Below are positions 5,864 to 6,810 of a stretch of 6,810 nucleotides of DNA, piece after piece. The position numbers were made by a program, and so were the translations under genes. Source of the stretch: Eggerthellales bacterium UBA948 (GTDB lineage Bacteria > Actinomycetota > Coriobacteriia > Coriobacteriales > UBA8131). The notes beneath the pieces are model-generated. The model did not search any database and was not told the origin of the DNA. It saw nothing but the letters and a program-made list of their open reading frames with translations. Position 1 is the first letter of the stretch, and every line of letters begins with the position of its first letter. The DNA lies in assembly GCA_002293265.1 (NCBI GenBank), contig DBCW01000057.1, positions 10,947 through 17,756 of the forward strand, read 5' to 3'.

Positions 5864-6810
5864 CTACTGCGCGGGAACATCTTCTACAGTTTGTTCAACT
5901 ATTATTCCACTTTTGCGATACAACACATAGCTGTCGTTTTGAAATATTAATTCATATTCACTCAGCTGAGGAAATTGGTCGATCAGTCCATCTTGTTTTC
6001 GTCCTGCTAAGAGCAGTTGGTCAGTAGTATTTCCTGCGATTCCTATCTGCCGATAAAAATCTTCATTTAGATTTGTTCCAAAACTCTGACTGAACTTTTG
6101 ATAGGCATATCTGGTTGCAGAATAAGAATCTGTTGCCGTGTATACCCAACAGTTACTGCCAAATACGACCATAGGCTCATCAACTTGATCATCTTCTTGA
6201 TTGCTCTGCGCTCTGCTTGCTTTAATTGCTGAGATCAGTTCTTCTTGCTGGCGCAATTCTGCATTATGCCCACGCGCTGCCTGAGAGTGTTCTACAGAAG
6301 TAATTGCTCCCGGAAACCAAATAAATGCTATCAACAGCACTATTAATGCCCCGCTTGTTATGCCTCTGAGCGCATTTTTTGCATATATTGACTTTATGAA
6401 GAACTGCACAACATACGCAAGCGGAACAACAAGGCAGATTATAGCTTGCATTAAAATATGATTGCTTTGGTCTGCCGTAATTGCCATGGTCACAAATAAG
6501 AGTGCAGCAGCTAAAAGGTTTGCAATCATCAAAAGCGGCGTTGCCGGGCCAAAAGGAAATTCAGTTTTATCCAGCTTTCTCGTTGCTTTATTTACAGGTT
6601 CTCTTACATCATCTAAAGACACATTGACTCTTTTGATCTCTGTGTAGGGCTTAAACCTGACAATTGCCATCTTTATGAAAGCAGCCAGTGTAATAAACAC
6701 CATAAGCACAAAAGGAAAGCTTGAAACCAAAACTATTAAGGTGTCTATTTTTGTTTGCATTGATATTAATGAAACGTAATCAACATACAAAAAAAGCATT
6801 TGGTTAAAAC
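5864..6810 (-). CDS. Integral membrane protein with C-terminal soluble domain, probably the C-terminal part of a larger protein (N-terminus beyond window)
   Basis: The first ATG in the frame (6799) would give 311 residues, but the frame stays open to the window edge. Neither that ATG nor the next (6760, MQTKID) has a ribosome site, so this is probably the C-terminal part of a longer protein. Numbering from the first Met, hydrophobic helices lie at about 20-44, 87-108, 116-138 and 146-164, with a basic/polar loop at 49-84. A polar segment (165-208) then leads to a soluble domain (209-311) containing FGSNCWVYTATDSYSATRYAYQ-like residues at 213-233 and YELIFQNDSYVLYRK at 282-296. From memory, such a tail resembles the extracytoplasmic ends of multi-helix GT39-like sugar transferases of Gram-positive bacteria, which use polyprenyl-phosphate sugars. 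I cannot confirm this, and a polymerase or other membrane protein remains possible. It sits 9 nt upstream of the aminotransferase, so they are likely cotranscribed. Confidence 0.7.
   Translation of the reverse strand, partial: FNQMLFLYVDYVSLISMQTKIDTLIVLVSSFPFVLMVFITLAAFIKMAIVRFKPYTEIKRVNVSLDDVREPVNKATRKLDKTEFPFGPATPLLMIANLLAAALLFVTMAITADQSNHILMQAIICLVVPLAYVVQFFIKSIYAKNALRGITSGALIVLLIAFIWFPGAITSVEHSQAARGHNAELRQQEELISAIKASRAQSNQEDDQVDEPMVVFGSNCWVYTATDSYSATRYAYQKFSQSFGTNLNEDFYRQIGIAGNTTDQLLLAGRKQDGLIDQFPQLSEYELIFQNDSYVLYRKSGIIVEQTVEDVPAQ

Noticed and set aside
1..6810. tRNA, rRNA, CRISPR arrays, riboswitches or insertion sequences
   Set aside because: I saw no cloverleaf with a TTCGAAT-type arm, no regularly spaced repeats and no transposase motifs. 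Apart from the 120-bp intergenic gap, nearly every base is coding.

Overview
The window holds part of a surface-glycan or protein-glycan biosynthesis cluster. There are five protein-coding genes, two of them cut by the window edges, and no RNA genes, insertion sequences or CRISPR. Base composition is mid-GC (mid-40s percent by eye). Shine-Dalgarno sites are purine-rich and gene packing is tight. Protein style suggests a Gram-positive-type anaerobe, such as a mid-GC Coriobacteriia/Atopobiaceae member or a clostridium. That assignment is inference only.

Layout from left to right. (1) Minus strand, 1-1769: a membrane-anchored UDP-N-acetylhexosamine 4,6-dehydratase of the CapD/WbpM/PglF type, lacking only its extreme C-terminus. 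(2) A 120-bp divergent intergenic region, 1770-1889, with two abutting candidate extended -10 promoters and an inverted repeat. (3) Plus strand, 1890-2966: a stand-alone family-2 glycosyltransferase. (4) Minus strand, 4608-2959: a two-domain protein joining a PglC-like monotopic phosphoglycosyl transferase to an ExoA-like family-2 glycosyltransferase with C-terminal membrane helices. (5) Minus strand, 5854-4601: a DegT/DnrJ/EryC1/StrS PLP sugar aminotransferase that overlaps the fusion gene by 8 bp. (6) Minus strand, 6810-5864: the C-terminal part of an integral membrane protein with a soluble tail, open at the right edge.

How they fit together (inference from families). The dehydratase turns UDP-GlcNAc into the 4-keto-6-deoxy sugar. 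The aminotransferase makes the 4-amino-4,6-dideoxy sugar. The phosphoglycosyl-transferase half of the fusion loads the resulting phosphosugar onto polyprenyl phosphate, and its fused GT2 half may add the next sugar at the membrane. The separate GT2 extends the chain. The membrane protein may be a GT-C type transferase or another late-stage component. This is the skeleton of a bacillosamine-type initiation pathway, but no PglD-like acetyltransferase and no flippase or polymerase lie inside the window.

The most notable items are the one-chain phosphoglycosyl transferase/GT2 fusion and the lone GT2 gene inverted inside an otherwise minus-strand pathway, with a shared divergent promoter region and an 8-bp tail-to-tail overlap.
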